From assembly GCF_014655295.1 (NCBI RefSeq), contig NZ_BNBI01000001.1:310001-374000 (forward strand): 64,000 nt of DNA. Direction: 5' to 3'. The position numbers and the translations under genes are program-made. The notes beneath the pieces were generated by a model. It ran no database searches, had not been told where the DNA came from, and saw nothing but the letters and a program-made list of their open reading frames with translations. Source of the stretch: Streptomyces fumanus (GTDB taxonomy: Bacteria; Actinomycetota; Actinomycetes; Streptomycetales; Streptomycetaceae). Below are positions 53,630 through 63,975 of this stretch, one piece after another; the first letter of the stretch is position 1; every line of letters starts with the position of its first letter.

Positions 53630-54918
53630 TCGGGGTCCGCCTCCTCCTTGCCGGCCGGCTCCGCCAGCACGGTCACGATCTTGTTGCGGCGGCCGGCGGC
53701 GGCCTCCGCGGTCAGCCGCAGCCCGCGGCCGTCGGGCAGTTCGACCACGGCGGAGGCGCCCGCGATCGGCACCCGGCCCAGTGCCTTGGCGAGCAGCCCG
53801 CCGACGGTCTCCACGTCCTCGTCGTCGAACTCCTCCAGGCCGTACAGCTCGCCGAGGTCGCCGATGTCGAGGCGGGCGGTGACCCGGTAGCGGTCCTCGC
53901 CGAGGTCCTGGACCGGCGGGAGTTCCCGGTCGTACTCGTCGGTGATCTCGCCGACGATCTCCTCCAGGATGTCCTCGATGGTGACGATGCCGGCGGTGCC
54001 GCCGTACTCGTCGATGACGACGGCGACGTGGTTGCGTTCCTTCTGCATCTCGCGCAGCAGGTCGCCGGCGTTCTTGGTGTCCGGCACGAAGAACGCCGGC
54101 CGCATCGCCGTGGAGACCAGCTCGGACTCGGCGTCGCGGCTGATGTGCGTCTTGCGGGCGAGGTCCTTGAGGTACACGATGCCGACGATGTCGTCCTCGC
54201 TGTCGCCGGTCACCGGTATCCGGGAGAAGCCGGAGCGCAGGGCGAGGGTGAGGGCCTGCCGGATGGTCTTGTACCGCTCGATGACGACGAGGTCGGTGCG
54301 CGGGACCATGACCTCGCGGACCAGGGTGTCGCCCAGTTCGAACACCGAGTGCACCATGCGGCGCTCCTCGGCCTCGATCAGCGACTCCTTCTCGGCGAGG
54401 TCGACCAGGGCGCGCAGCTCCGCCTCGGAGGCGAAGGGGCCCCGGCGGAAGCCCTTGCCGGGGGTGAGGGCGTTGCCGATGAGGATCAGCAGGGACGGCA
54501 CCGGGCCCATGATCCGGGCCAGCGGCACCAGCACGTACGCCGCCGCCGTCGCGGTGTTCAGCGGGTGCTGGCGGCCGATGGTGCGCGGGGAGACCCCGAC
54601 GGCGACGTAGGAGACCAGCACCATCACGGCGATGGCGATGAGCAGGGCCTCGGTGGTGCTGCTGAACTCGTTGAGGCAGGCGTAGGTGATCAGGGCGGCG
54701 GCGGCCATCTCGCAGGCGACGCGGACCAGCAGGGCCACGTTGAGGTAGCGCGTCGGGTCGGCGGCGATCTTGGCGAGCTTGGCGCTTCCGCGCCGCCCGG
54801 AGCGGACGGCCTCCTCGGCGCGGAAGCTGGAGACCCGGGCGAGGCCGGCCTCCGCGCAGGCGGCGAGCCAGGCGACGACGACCAGGGCGACGGCGCCGGC
54901 GATCAGGGGCAGGCTCAT
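53626..54918 (-). CDS. Hemolysin/CorC-family CBS-domain membrane protein
   Basis: A 430-residue protein. An N-terminal DUF21/CNNM membrane domain ([61 protein letters not shown]) is followed by a CBS pair ([20 protein letters not shown]..., [20 protein letters not shown]) and a C-terminal CorC/HlyC transporter-associated domain ([13 protein letters not shown]). Members bind Mg-ATP at the CBS pair and act in magnesium or cobalt export. ATG 54918 overlaps the ybeY stop (ATGA). Confidence 0.93.
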   Translation of the reverse strand: MSLPLIAGAVALVVVAWLAACAEAGLARVSSFRAEEAVRSGRRGSAKLAKIAADPTRYLNVALLVRVACEMAAAALITYACLNEFSSTTEALLIAIAVMVLVSYVAVGVSPRTIGRQHPLNTATAAAYVLVPLARIMGPVPSLLILIGNALTPGKGFRRGPFASEAELRALVDLAEKESLIEAEERRMVHSVFELGDTLVREVMVPRTDLVVIERYKTIRQALTLALRSGFSRIPVTGDSEDDIVGIVYLKDLARKTHISRDAESELVSTAMRPAFFVPDTKNAGDLLREMQKERNHVAVVIDEYGGTAGIVTIEDILEEIVGEITDEYDRELPPVQDLGEDRYRVTARLDIGDLGELYGLEEFDDEDVETVGGLLAKALGRVPIAGASAVVELPDGRGLRLTAEAAAGRRNKIVTVLAEPAGKEEADPE

Positions 54919-55412
54919 GAGACGGTCGGGGCGGGGGACGGGCCGGTCAGGCCCCTCTCCGCGCGCCAGCCGTCCACGATGGCCGCCTGCAGGCCGAACA
55001 TCTCGGCCTTCTCGTCCGGCTCCTCGTGGTCGTAGCCGAGCAGGTGCAGCACACCGTGGACGGTGAGCAGTTGCAGCTCCTCGTCCATGGTGTGCCGCGT
55101 CTCGGCCTCGGCGCCCTGTCGGGCCGCGACCTCGGGGCAGAGCACGATGTCGCCGAGCAGCCCCTGCGGGGGCTCCTCGTCGTCCTTGGCCGGCGGGCGC
55201 AGCTCGTCCATCGGGAAGGACATGACATCGGTCGGGCCCGGCAGGTCCATCCACTGGATGTGGAGCTGCTCCATGGCGTCGGCGTCCACGACGATCACCG
55301 ACAGTTCGGAGAGCGGGTGGATGCGCATCCGCGCGAGGGCGTAGCGGGCGATGTCGAGGATCGCCTGCTCGTCGACCTCGGTTCCGGACTCGTTGTTGAC
55401 GTCGATCGACAT
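54915..55412 (-). CDS. ybeY: Endoribonuclease YbeY
   Basis: A 165-residue rRNA maturation and quality-control RNase. The zinc site is complete: [11 protein letters not shown] with His119, His123 and His129. [10 protein letters not shown] is the second family block. It lies 12 bp after phoH and overlaps the CorC-like gene by ATGA, in the standard actinobacterial order. Confidence 0.96.
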   Translation of the reverse strand: MSIDVNNESGTEVDEQAILDIARYALARMRIHPLSELSVIVVDADAMEQLHIQWMDLPGPTDVMSFPMDELRPPAKDDEEPPQGLLGDIVLCPEVAARQGAEAETRHTMDEELQLLTVHGVLHLLGYDHEEPDEKAEMFGLQAAIVDGWRAERGLTGPSPAPTVS

Positions 55413-55424
55413 GGTGGTGCTGGT

Positions 55425-56504
<1,080 letters not shown>

Positions 56505-56628
56505 GGGCCGGCGCTGATCGCCTGCGGTTCCTCCTCGTCACGGCCGCGCCGAGAGCGGCCTCGCGTCTTCCAGGGTACGACGGGGCACCGACAACACCGT
56601 AGGACTTTTCCCCGGGCGTCCGCCGGGC

Positions 56629-57762
56629 TCACGCGGACCGGCGGAAGCCGATGGTGGGCACCGCCCGGCGCAGCGGCCAGGGCCGCACGGCCTCGTCGGG
56701 CACCAGGTCGTCGAGGAACGCGTACCGGCGCAGCGCGGCCGGGTCCTGGTCGTCGACCGACTGGACCTCGCGCCACCAGGCGGCCACCTCCGACCAGCCG
56801 GGCGCCGACAGCGAGCCGCCGAACTCCTGGACGGACAAGGCGGCGGTCAGTCCGGCGAAGGCGAGCCGGTCGGCGAGCGGCCAGCCGGCCAGGGTGCCGG
56901 TGACGAACCCGGCGACGAACACGTCCCCGGCGCCGGTGGGGTCCAGGGCGGCCACGGCGATGGCGGGGACCTCGGCGCTCTCGCCGGTGCGCCGGTCCAC
57001 CGCGTAGGCGCCGTCGGCGCCGAGGGTGACCACGGCCAGCGGTACGTACTCGGTGAGGGCGTGGGCGGCGGCGCGCGGGCAGTCGGTGCCGGTGTAGCGC
57101 ATCGCCTCCTCGGCGTTGGGCAGGAACGCCTCGCAGTGCGCGAGGTCGGGCAGCCCGGCCAGGTCCCAGGCGCCGGTGTCGTCCCAGCCGACGTCGGCGA
57201 AGACCCGGGTGCCGCCGGCGGCGGCGCGGGCGACCCAGGGGGCGCGGGTGCCGGGGGTGAGGGAGGCGATGGCGGCCCGCGCGGGGGGCGGGTCGTCGGG
57301 GACGGGCTGCTCCTCGGGGGTCGGCGCGTGGCCGTGCGAGACCATGGTGCGTTCGCCCTCGTACGCCATGGAGACGGTGACCGGGGAGTGCCAGTGGGGG
57401 ACCGTGCGCGAGGCGCTGAGGTCGATGCCCTCGCCCTGGGCGAGGGCGTCGCGGCAGTAGTCGCCGTAGTGGTCGTCGCCGAAGGCGGCCGCCAGGGAGG
57501 TGCGCAGGCCGAGCCGGGCCAGGGCGGTGGCCATGTTGGCGACGCCGCCGGGGCTGGATCCCATGCCCCGGGCCCAGGACTCGGTGCCGCGCACCGGTGC
57601 GGAGTCGAGGCCGGTGAAGACGATGTCGAGGAAGACGGTGCCGGTGAGGTAGACGTCCCAGGGCGGGTCCCCGGGGGCGCGGACGGCGGCGAGCGGGTCG
57701 ACCTGGGGGTGGCGGTGCGGCTCCCCGGCGGCGGACGCGGTGGACACGGTGGACGCTGTCAC
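56629..57762 (-). CDS. PfkB-family carbohydrate kinase
   Basis: A 377-residue ribokinase-fold sugar kinase. It has substrate-side GMGSSPGGVANMATALARLG (PfkB signature 1) and DPTGAGDVFVAGFVTGTLAG (signature 2, catalytic Asp in GAGD, near 280), with PNAEEAMRYTG before it. It lies about 100 bp after the glucarate-dehydratase-like gene on the same strand and might phosphorylate the keto-sugar acid that enzyme makes; that is inference. KDG kinase activity is one option, but the long tail after signature 2 (QSVDDQDPAALRRYAFLDDL) is unusual for KDG kinases. Confidence 0.88.
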   Translation of the reverse strand: MTASTVSTASAAGEPHRHPQVDPLAAVRAPGDPPWDVYLTGTVFLDIVFTGLDSAPVRGTESWARGMGSSPGGVANMATALARLGLRTSLAAAFGDDHYGDYCRDALAQGEGIDLSASRTVPHWHSPVTVSMAYEGERTMVSHGHAPTPEEQPVPDDPPPARAAIASLTPGTRAPWVARAAAGGTRVFADVGWDDTGAWDLAGLPDLAHCEAFLPNAEEAMRYTGTDCPRAAAHALTEYVPLAVVTLGADGAYAVDRRTGESAEVPAIAVAALDPTGAGDVFVAGFVTGTLAGWPLADRLAFAGLTAALSVQEFGGSLSAPGWSEVAAWWREVQSVDDQDPAALRRYAFLDDLVPDEAVRPWPLRRAVPTIGFRRSA

Positions 57763-57864
57763 GGTGCGCTCCCTGGCAAAGCTGGCACGGTGTGGATCCA
57801 GCCAGTGTGCACCACGCCGCCGCTGTTCCGGCCGCCGCCGGGGCCGGCCGGGCGTCTCCCGGCC

Positions 57865-59154
57865 TTACCAGCGGGGCACGGCCGGTGCGGTCCAGGCCGG
57901 GTCGGCCGCGCGCATGGCCGCCGTGTCGTCGCGGTCGCGGTAGGTGCCGTCGTCCTCCAGCCAGCGGCGGTGCAGGGCGGCGAGCCGGTCGCTGTCGAGG
58001 CGGACGCCGAGGCCGGGGGCGTCGGAGACGGCGACCTTGCCGCCGTGGAAGGCGATCCGCTCGGTGAGCACGTCCTCCGACTGCCAGGGGTAGTGGGAGT
58101 CGCAGGCGTGGTGCAGGCCCGGCACGGTCGACGCCACGTGGGTCATGGCGGCCAGGCTGATGCCGAGGTGGGTGTTGGAGTGCATGGACACGCCCACCCC
58201 GAAGGTCCGGCAGACGGCGGCCAGGTGCTGGGTGTTGCGCAGTCCGCCCCAGTAGTGGTGGTCGGAGAGCACCACCTGGACGGCGCCCCGGGTGAACGCC
58301 TCCTCGATCTCGGCGAAGGTGGTCACGCACATGTTGGTGGCGAGCGGCACGCCGGTCCGCGCGGCGACCTCGGCCATGGCGGGGGTGCCCAGCGCGGGGT
58401 CCTCCAGGTACTCCAGGACGTCGCCGAGTTCGGCGGCGACCTTCAGCGAGGTCTCCACCGACCAGGCGCCGTTGGGGTCCAGGCGCAGCGGGCGGCCGGG
58501 GAACGCCTCGGCCAGCGCCCGGACCGCGGCGATCTCCTCCTGGGGCGGGAAGACGCCGCCCTTGAGCTTGTACGAGGTGAAGCCGTACCGCTCGGTGAAG
58601 CGGCGGGCCTGCTCGACGACGCCGGCCGGGTCGAGGGCGGCGCCCCAGTCGTCGGGTTCGCCGGGGACGCCCTCGGGGTGCCGGGCCCACTTGTAGAACA
58701 GGTAGGCGCTGTACTCGACGGTGTCGCGGACCTTGCCGCCGAGCAGCGCGTGCACGGGCAGGCCGAGGCTCTGGCCGAGGGCGTCCAGGCAGGCCACCTC
58801 GAAGCCGGAGACGACGGACAGCCGCAGTTTGTCGGCGGTCTGCACGCCGCGCAGCCCGCCCACGTCGACCCGGCCGGAGACCCGGGAGGCGTCCACGGCG
58901 ACCTCGTCGGCGACGGTGAACAGGCCGTTCAGGTCGGAGACCGGGCGGCCGGGCAGGCGCGCGGCGATCGGCCGGGCCAGTTCCAGGTACTTGGTGTCGC
59001 CGTAGGTCTCGCCGACGCCGGTGATCCCGTCGGCGGTGACCACCTCCACGATCAGCCGGGGGGTGTACGGCTGGTGCACGCCCTGGGTGTTGAGCAGCGG
59101 CGGGTCGGCGACCAGGATCGGCGTCAGACGGACGTCGGTGACGGTGAGGTTCAC
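57865..59154 (-). CDS. Glucarate dehydratase-like enolase-superfamily enzyme
   Basis: A 429-residue enolase-superfamily enzyme. QGVHQPYTPRLIVEVVT near the N-terminus, the catalytic KxK motif in TSYKLKGG (near 193), metal ligands through RLDPNGAWS and LEDPALG, and a His block SMHSNTHLGISLAAMTHVAS (near 322) follow the glucarate dehydratase pattern (dehydration of D-glucarate/L-idarate to 5-keto-4-deoxyglucarate). GTG 59154 has GGGAG at seven bases; the frame extends to 59295 but would read through the IclR operator. It is divergent from an IclR regulator, the normal arrangement for such catabolic genes. Confidence 0.9.
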   Translation of the reverse strand: MNLTVTDVRLTPILVADPPLLNTQGVHQPYTPRLIVEVVTADGITGVGETYGDTKYLELARPIAARLPGRPVSDLNGLFTVADEVAVDASRVSGRVDVGGLRGVQTADKLRLSVVSGFEVACLDALGQSLGLPVHALLGGKVRDTVEYSAYLFYKWARHPEGVPGEPDDWGAALDPAGVVEQARRFTERYGFTSYKLKGGVFPPQEEIAAVRALAEAFPGRPLRLDPNGAWSVETSLKVAAELGDVLEYLEDPALGTPAMAEVAARTGVPLATNMCVTTFAEIEEAFTRGAVQVVLSDHHYWGGLRNTQHLAAVCRTFGVGVSMHSNTHLGISLAAMTHVASTVPGLHHACDSHYPWQSEDVLTERIAFHGGKVAVSDAPGLGVRLDSDRLAALHRRWLEDDGTYRDRDDTAAMRAADPAWTAPAVPRW

Positions 59155-59217
59155 GGCGCGGCTCCCGCGGGGTCCGGTGGCGGTGGCTGGACCGGGACTC
59201 GCCCCCGGCCGTCTCCC

Positions 59218-59238
59218 TATGTAGACATCATCCACGTA
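59218..59238. promoter_or_regulatory. IclR-type operator in the gudD-like/iclR spacer
   Basis: TATGTAGACATCATCCACGTA: 14 of 21 positions are symmetric (TAnGTnGA...TCnACnTA). It is placed 64 bp before the dehydratase start and 70 bp before the regulator, so one bound dimer could control both. Confidence 0.6.
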
Positions 59239-59307
59239 TGGAGATGGAGCGTAGAGAGCCGGAGTTCGGCCGTCAATGGCCCGCGGCCCCCGCACTACGA
59301 TCGGCGC

Positions 59308-60090
59308 ATGGCGGAGTCGGGCGGCGTGCGCGAGGTCAAGTCGGCGGCGCGCACGGTGGAACTGCTGGAGCTGCTGGCCGCGCGCGGGGACCGCCCGGCG
59401 CGGCTCCAGGAGCTGGCGGACGAGCTGCGGGTGCCGCGCAGTTCGATGTACGCGCTGCTGCAGACCCTGATCTCACGGGGCTGGGTCCGCACCGACGCCA
59501 CCGGCTCGCTCTACGGCATCGGCCTGCACGCCCTGCTCACCGGCACCGGCTACCTCGACTCCGACCCCCGGGTGCGGATCGTGCGGCCGTACCTGGACGA
59601 GGCGTCCGAGGCGCTGGGCGAGACCATCCACCTGGGGCGGCTGGACGGCCGGGACGTGGCGTACCTGGCGACCCGGGAGTCGCACGAGTACCTGCGCACG
59701 ATCAGCCGGGTGGGCCGGCGGCTCCCGGCCCACGCGGGCGCGCTCGGCAAGGCGCTGCTGGCCGAGCGGCTGGACGAGGACCTGCCCGAGGGGCCCTACG
59801 AGACACTCACCCCGCACACCCACACCGGCCGGGAGTCGCTCGCCGCCGACCTCGCCCGGGTGCGGCGGCGCGGCTACTCCGTCGACCGCGAGGAGGGCGC
59901 CCTCGGCATCGTCGGCTTCGGCTTCGCGCTGCGCTACGACCATCCCGCGCAGGACGCGGTCAGTTGCTCGGTGCCGGTGGCCCGGCTGACGCCCGCGCAC
60001 GAGCGGCGGATCGTCGCGGTGATGCGGGAGATCCGGGCCAAGGCGGAAGCGTCCGTTCCGGCCGGGAGCGGCTCGGTCGTCTGGCGGTAG
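59308..60090 (+). CDS. IclR-family transcriptional regulator
   Basis: A 260-residue IclR-type regulator. The N-terminal winged HTH is KSAARTVELLELLAARGDRP followed by LQELADELRVPRSSMYALLQ. The C-terminal effector domain has DGRDVAYLATRESHEYLRTI, PAHAGALGKALLAERLD and RGYSVDREEGALGIVGFGFA. ATG 59308 has no ribosome site but lies six bases after TACGAT (59296-59301), so the transcript is probably leaderless. It likely represses the divergent dehydratase/kinase genes, with a sugar acid as effector. Confidence 0.93.
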   Translation: MAESGGVREVKSAARTVELLELLAARGDRPARLQELADELRVPRSSMYALLQTLISRGWVRTDATGSLYGIGLHALLTGTGYLDSDPRVRIVRPYLDEASEALGETIHLGRLDGRDVAYLATRESHEYLRTISRVGRRLPAHAGALGKALLAERLDEDLPEGPYETLTPHTHTGRESLAADLARVRRRGYSVDREEGALGIVGFGFALRYDHPAQDAVSCSVPVARLTPAHERRIVAVMREIRAKAEASVPAGSGSVVWR

Positions 60091-60130
60091 CGCCCTCCGC
60101 TACCCGACCAGCCCTGCCCCTAAACACAGG

Positions 60131-60146
60131 TGTGACGCAGATCACA
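60131..60146. promoter_or_regulatory. Consensus CRP/FNR-type site upstream of an MFS gene
   Basis: TGTGACGCAGATCACA is an exact TGTGA-N6-TCACA dyad. It lies 122 bp before the MFS start and 40 bp after the iclR stop. Streptomyces Crp recognises a closely related GTG-N6-GnCAC motif. Confidence 0.65.
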
Positions 60147-60267
60147 TCTTGCGGTTTCGCTTGCGCGTTCCCGCGCTTGATACAAATTGCCCGCGCGTTC
60201 CAGTCCGTCGACGGTCGGCGCCCCTCCCCTCACTGATCGCTTCCTTTCGCATGCCTTGGGAACGCCC

Positions 60268-61584
60268 GTGCACGCCCGTACCACCCCGTGGCCCCTCGTC
60301 GCCCTCTTCACGGCCGGCTACCTCGCCCCGTACCTGCTCCCCACCACCGTCGGCCGGCTCGACTCCGGCCTCGCTCTGACCGCCACCCAGGCCGGCGCCG
60401 TCGGCAGCGCGCTGCTGCTCAGCTCCGCCACCGCCGGCTTCCTGCTCGCCTCCCGGGTGGAACGCCTCGGCGCCCGCGCCCTGGCCCGCCTCGGCCTGGC
60501 CCTGGCCTTCGTCGGCTACGGCTCCGCCGCCCTCACCACCTGGGTCCCGGCCGTGGTGGCCGGCGCGGTGGCCGGCGGCTTCGGCTCGGGCACCGCGACG
60601 ACCGTCGCCGCCACCCGGATCGCCGCCGAGCACGACCCGCACCGGGCCTCCACGCTCGGGCTGCTGTCGGTCTCCGCGCTGGCCGGCGCGGTCTATCTGA
60701 CCGTGCCGCACCTCGGTCCCGGCCACGGTCTGCCGCTGGCCGCGATCGCACTGACCGCGCTCGCCGTGTGGCCGCTGACCGCCGGGCTGCCCGGCGCCAC
60801 CCGCACCGCGGCCGCCGGTCCCGGCCGGGCGCCGCTGCCGCACCGCCGCTCCGGGCTGGTGCTCGCCGCCGCGATGGTGTGCTGGTCGCTGGCGCAGAAC
60901 TCCCTGTGGGGCGTCAGCGGCCGGATCGGCCTGCACCAGGCGCACCTGGGCGAGGCCGCCCTCGGCGTGGTCCTCGCGGCGGCGCTGGGCGCGGGGCTGG
61001 TCGGCGTGCTGACCGCCGGGGCGCTCGGGTCCAGGCTGGGCCGGGCGGTGCCGATCGGCGCCGGGACGGTGCTGATCGCCGGGTGCATCGCGCTGACCGC
61101 GTCCGCGACCGGGCCCGCGAGCTTCACCGCCGGGGAGATCGCCTGGAACACGCTGTACCCGGTGGTCCTGTCGTACCTGATCGGGCTGGCCGCCTCGCTG
61201 GACCCGCGCGGCCGGTGGGCGGTGCTGGCCGGGTCGGCGTCCTCGCTGGGCACCGCGGCGGGCCCGCTGACCGGCAGCGTGCTCTCCGCGCAGGCCGGGT
61301 TCGCGGGCATGGGCGCGGTGCTCGGCACCGGGCTGCTGCTGGTCGCCGTGCCGATGACCGCCGTCGCCCTGCACACCGGCGGACGGCCGCTGCTGCCGGG
61401 CGCGGTGCGCCGCCGGGGCGGTCACCCGGCCGCCCTGGTCGCCGCCCACACCGGCACGCCCAGCGGCGCGGTGCCCCAGGTCGGCGCCGCGGAGCAGCCG
61501 GTCGTGGAGTTCCCGGTGGACGCCCCCGCGCCGGTGCGCGGCGCCTACGGCCCGGCGGGGCCCCGGCAGCCCGGACTGCCGTGA
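60268..61584 (+). CDS. MFS transporter (12-TMS)
   Basis: A 438-residue membrane protein with about 12 hydrophobic segments. The N-terminus is WPLVALFTAGYLAPYLLPTT. Motif A is weak (RVERLGARALARLG), which with the short loops suggests a divergent MFS clade rather than a classical DHA pump. The C-terminal tail (about 60 residues) is cytoplasmic, Pro/Gly/Ala-rich. Start GTG 60268 is chosen since the hydrophobic domain follows at once; support from a ribosome site is poor. Substrate unknown; proximity to sugar-acid genes and a CRP-type site fits nutrient transport. It converges on the deaminase with a 9-bp gap. Confidence 0.82.
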   Translation: MHARTTPWPLVALFTAGYLAPYLLPTTVGRLDSGLALTATQAGAVGSALLLSSATAGFLLASRVERLGARALARLGLALAFVGYGSAALTTWVPAVVAGAVAGGFGSGTATTVAATRIAAEHDPHRASTLGLLSVSALAGAVYLTVPHLGPGHGLPLAAIALTALAVWPLTAGLPGATRTAAAGPGRAPLPHRRSGLVLAAAMVCWSLAQNSLWGVSGRIGLHQAHLGEAALGVVLAAALGAGLVGVLTAGALGSRLGRAVPIGAGTVLIAGCIALTASATGPASFTAGEIAWNTLYPVVLSYLIGLAASLDPRGRWAVLAGSASSLGTAAGPLTGSVLSAQAGFAGMGAVLGTGLLLVAVPMTAVALHTGGRPLLPGAVRRRGGHPAALVAAHTGTPSGAVPQVGAAEQPVVEFPVDAPAPVRGAYGPAGPRQPGLP

Positions 61585-61593
61585 CCCCGGGTC

Positions 61594-62586
61594 CTACGGG
61601 AAGACGTACGCCTCCACCTCGGCCAGGTACCGCGCCCGCAGCTCCTCGTCGTCCTCCAGGAAGGAGGCGAGGAAGGAGTTGCGGGCCAGCTCCCGCAGGC
61701 GCTCGTCGGACAGGCCGAGGGTGTCGCGCACCGCGTCGAGGTTGTCGCCGGCGTACCCGCCGAAGTAGGCGGGGTCGTCGGAGTTGACCGTGCACAGCAG
61801 GCCCGCGTCGAGCAGGGCGGGCAGCGGGTGGTCGGCGAGGGTGTCCACGGTGCGCAGCCGCACGTTGGACAGCGGGCACAGGGTCAGCGGAATCCGCTCG
61901 CGCACCAGCCGCTCGACCAGTTCCGGGTCCTCCGCGCAGCGCAGGCCGTGGTCGATCCGCTCGACGCCGAGCACGTCGAGCGCCTCGGTGATGTACTCCG
62001 GCGGGCCCTCCTCACCGGCGTGCGCGACCCGGCGCAGCCCGAGCGCGGCGGCCTTGCCGTACACCTCGCGGAACTTGGCCGGCGGGTGGCCGACCTCGGC
62101 GGAGTCCAGGCCGATGCCGGTGATCCGGTCCAGGTACGGGGTCGCCGCGTCGAGCGTGGCGAGGGCCGACTCGGCGGACTCGTCGCGCAGGAAGCACAGG
62201 ATCAGCCGGGTGGAGACGCCGTGGTTCTGCACGCTGCTGCCCAGCGCCCGCCACAGCCCCTCGACGACCGTCTCCATGCCGACGCCCCGGGCGAGGTGGG
62301 CCTGCGGGTCGAAGAAGATCTCCGCGTGCCGCACGCCCTGCGCGGCGGCGCGGGCGAGGTAGGCGTTGGCGAGGTCCTCGAAGTCCCGTTCGGTGCGCAG
62401 AACGGCCATCAGCGCGTAGTACAGGTCCAGGAAGGACTGGAGGTCGGCGAAGCGGTACGCCTCGCGCAGGGCGTCCGTGTCGGCGTACGGGAGGGCGACA
62501 CCGTTGCGGGCGGCCAGCTCGAAAGCCAGCTCCGGCTCCAGGGTGCCTTCGATGTGCAGGTGCAGTTCCGCTATGGGCAGGGGCAT
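61594..62586 (-). CDS. Adenosine/adenine deaminase family protein
   Basis: A 330-residue metal-dependent amidohydrolase. Zinc ligands are in ELHLHIEGTLEP (His9, His11), HAGEEGPPEYITEAL supplies the catalytic Glu and His, RIDHGLRCAED carries the next His, and NSDDPAYFGGYAGDN has the last Asp. The NSDDPAYFGGY block and DSAEVGHPP resemble adenine deaminases (Aah1-type) more than mammalian-type adenosine deaminase, so adenine is a likely substrate. ATG 62586 starts at the family N-terminus. It lies 20 bp downstream of RNase Z. Confidence 0.9.
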   Translation of the reverse strand: MPLPIAELHLHIEGTLEPELAFELAARNGVALPYADTDALREAYRFADLQSFLDLYYALMAVLRTERDFEDLANAYLARAAAQGVRHAEIFFDPQAHLARGVGMETVVEGLWRALGSSVQNHGVSTRLILCFLRDESAESALATLDAATPYLDRITGIGLDSAEVGHPPAKFREVYGKAAALGLRRVAHAGEEGPPEYITEALDVLGVERIDHGLRCAEDPELVERLVRERIPLTLCPLSNVRLRTVDTLADHPLPALLDAGLLCTVNSDDPAYFGGYAGDNLDAVRDTLGLSDERLRELARNSFLASFLEDDEELRARYLAEVEAYVFP

Positions 62587-62606
62587 CAGAGAATGGTACG
62601 GCGGTT

Positions 62607-63512
62607 TCACCGACGTTTCGGAACCGGTACCCGGAGCAGATCGTGCGCCACGGTCAGCTCCCCCTCGTATCCGGCGGCCCGCGCCTGCCGCTCGAACTCC
62701 TCCGGGTCGGCGTAGCGCTGGCTGAAGTGGGTGAGCACCAGGTGCCGCACCCCGGCGTCCCGGGCCACCCGCGCCGCCTGGCCGGCCGTGAGGTGCCCGT
62801 GCTCCACGGCCAGCGCCTCGTCCTCGTCGAGGAAGGTGGACTCGATGACCAGCAGGTCGCAGCCCTCGGCGAGGGCGTACACCCCGTCGCACAGCCGGGT
62901 GTCCATGACGAACGCGAACCGCTGGCCGCGCCGGACCTCGCTGACCTCCTCCAGCCCGACCCCGCCGAGCACGCCCTCGCGCTGGAGCCGTCCCACGTCC
63001 GGGCCGGTGATGCCGCGGGCGGCCAGTCGCTCGGGCAGCATCCGGCGGCCGTCGGGCTCGGTGAGGCGGTAGCCGTAGGACTCCACGGGGTGGTCGAGGC
63101 GGCGGGCGTCCAGGGTGTAGCCGGGGGTGCGGGCCAGCACGCCGTCCGTGTCGACCGGGGCCTCGGTGAGGGCGACCGTCTCGCGGTAGGCGGTGGCGTA
63201 CCGCAGCCGGTCGAAGAACCGCCGGCCGGAGCGCGGGTAGTGCGCGGTGATCTCGTGCGGCACCCGGTCCAGGTTGATCCGCTGGATCACCCCGGCCAGG
63301 CCCAGGCTGTGGTCGCCGTGGAAGTGGGTGACGCAGATCCGGTTCAGGTCGTGGGCGGCGACCCCGGCGCGCAGCATCTGCCGCTGGGTGCCCTCGCCGG
63401 GGTCGAACAGGATGCCCTCGCCGTCCCAGCGCAGCAGGTACCCGTTGTGGTTGCGGTGCCGGGTCGGGACCTGGCTGGCGGTGCCGAGGACGACCAGTTC
63501 ACGGACGGACAC
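62607..63512 (-). CDS. rnz: Ribonuclease Z
   Basis: A 301-residue tRNA 3'-processing metallo-beta-lactamase. N-terminal [20 protein letters not shown], metal motif [11 protein letters not shown] (His63, His65, Asp67, His68), then [20 protein letters not shown] and [10 protein letters not shown] provide the remaining ligands. Length is that of short-form RNase Z. The GTG/ATG at 63512 lies six bases after the HIT gene stop, in the same transcript. Confidence 0.95.
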   Translation of the reverse strand: MSVRELVVLGTASQVPTRHRNHNGYLLRWDGEGILFDPGEGTQRQMLRAGVAAHDLNRICVTHFHGDHSLGLAGVIQRINLDRVPHEITAHYPRSGRRFFDRLRYATAYRETVALTEAPVDTDGVLARTPGYTLDARRLDHPVESYGYRLTEPDGRRMLPERLAARGITGPDVGRLQREGVLGGVGLEEVSEVRRGQRFAFVMDTRLCDGVYALAEGCDLLVIESTFLDEDEALAVEHGHLTAGQAARVARDAGVRHLVLTHFSQRYADPEEFERQARAAGYEGELTVAHDLLRVPVPKRR

Positions 63513-63518
63513 GGTGGC

Positions 63519-63872
63519 TCAGCCGGGGGGCCAGTTCAGGCCGCGGCCGCCGAGCACGTGGGCGTGGGTGTGCCAGACGGTCTGGCCGGCGCCGGGGCCG
63601 GTGTTGAAGACGATGCGGTAGCTGTCGAGCTTCTCCTCGTCGGCGACGGCCTGGGTCTCCCGGAGCACGTCGGCGGCGAGTTCCGGGGCACCGGCGGCGA
63701 GCGCGGCGGCGTCGCGGTAGTGCGCCTTGGGGATGACCAGGACGTGGGTGGGGGCCTGGGGGTTGATGTCGCGGAAGGCGACGGTGGTCTCCGTCTCGCG
63801 GACGATCGTGGCCGGGATGTGGCCGGCGACGATCTTGCAGAACAGGCAGTCGTCCTGTGCTTCCCCTGCCAT
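63519..63872 (-). CDS. HIT-family nucleotide hydrolase (HINT type)
   Basis: A 117-residue histidine-triad protein. N-terminal CLFCKIVAGHIPATIV and the triad WHTHAHVLGG (His101, His103, His105). HINT-type enzymes hydrolyse AMP-lysine or AMP-NH2. ATG 63872 has AAAGGAG at the proper distance. The only sequence further upstream in the window is spacer and a dispersed repeat. Confidence 0.95.
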   Translation of the reverse strand: MAGEAQDDCLFCKIVAGHIPATIVRETETTVAFRDINPQAPTHVLVIPKAHYRDAAALAAGAPELAADVLRETQAVADEEKLDSYRIVFNTGPGAGQTVWHTHAHVLGGRGLNWPPG

Positions 63873-63946
63873 GGGCTTGCGCTCCTTTTAGCGGCGGACG
63901 GTTCGTGGGGGGCATCGTATCGTCGGCGGGTGCGGGGGGTGTGTGG

Positions 63947-63975
63947 CTGGTCGCGCCGTTCCCCGCGCCCCTTTA
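63947..63975. repeat. Half copy of the dispersed Streptomyces repeat
   Basis: ctggtcgcgccgttccccgc and the following gcccctt match the left arm of the zur-uppS inverted repeat (34011-34037) with one or two differences. The other arm is missing or lies beyond the window. Confidence 0.7.
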
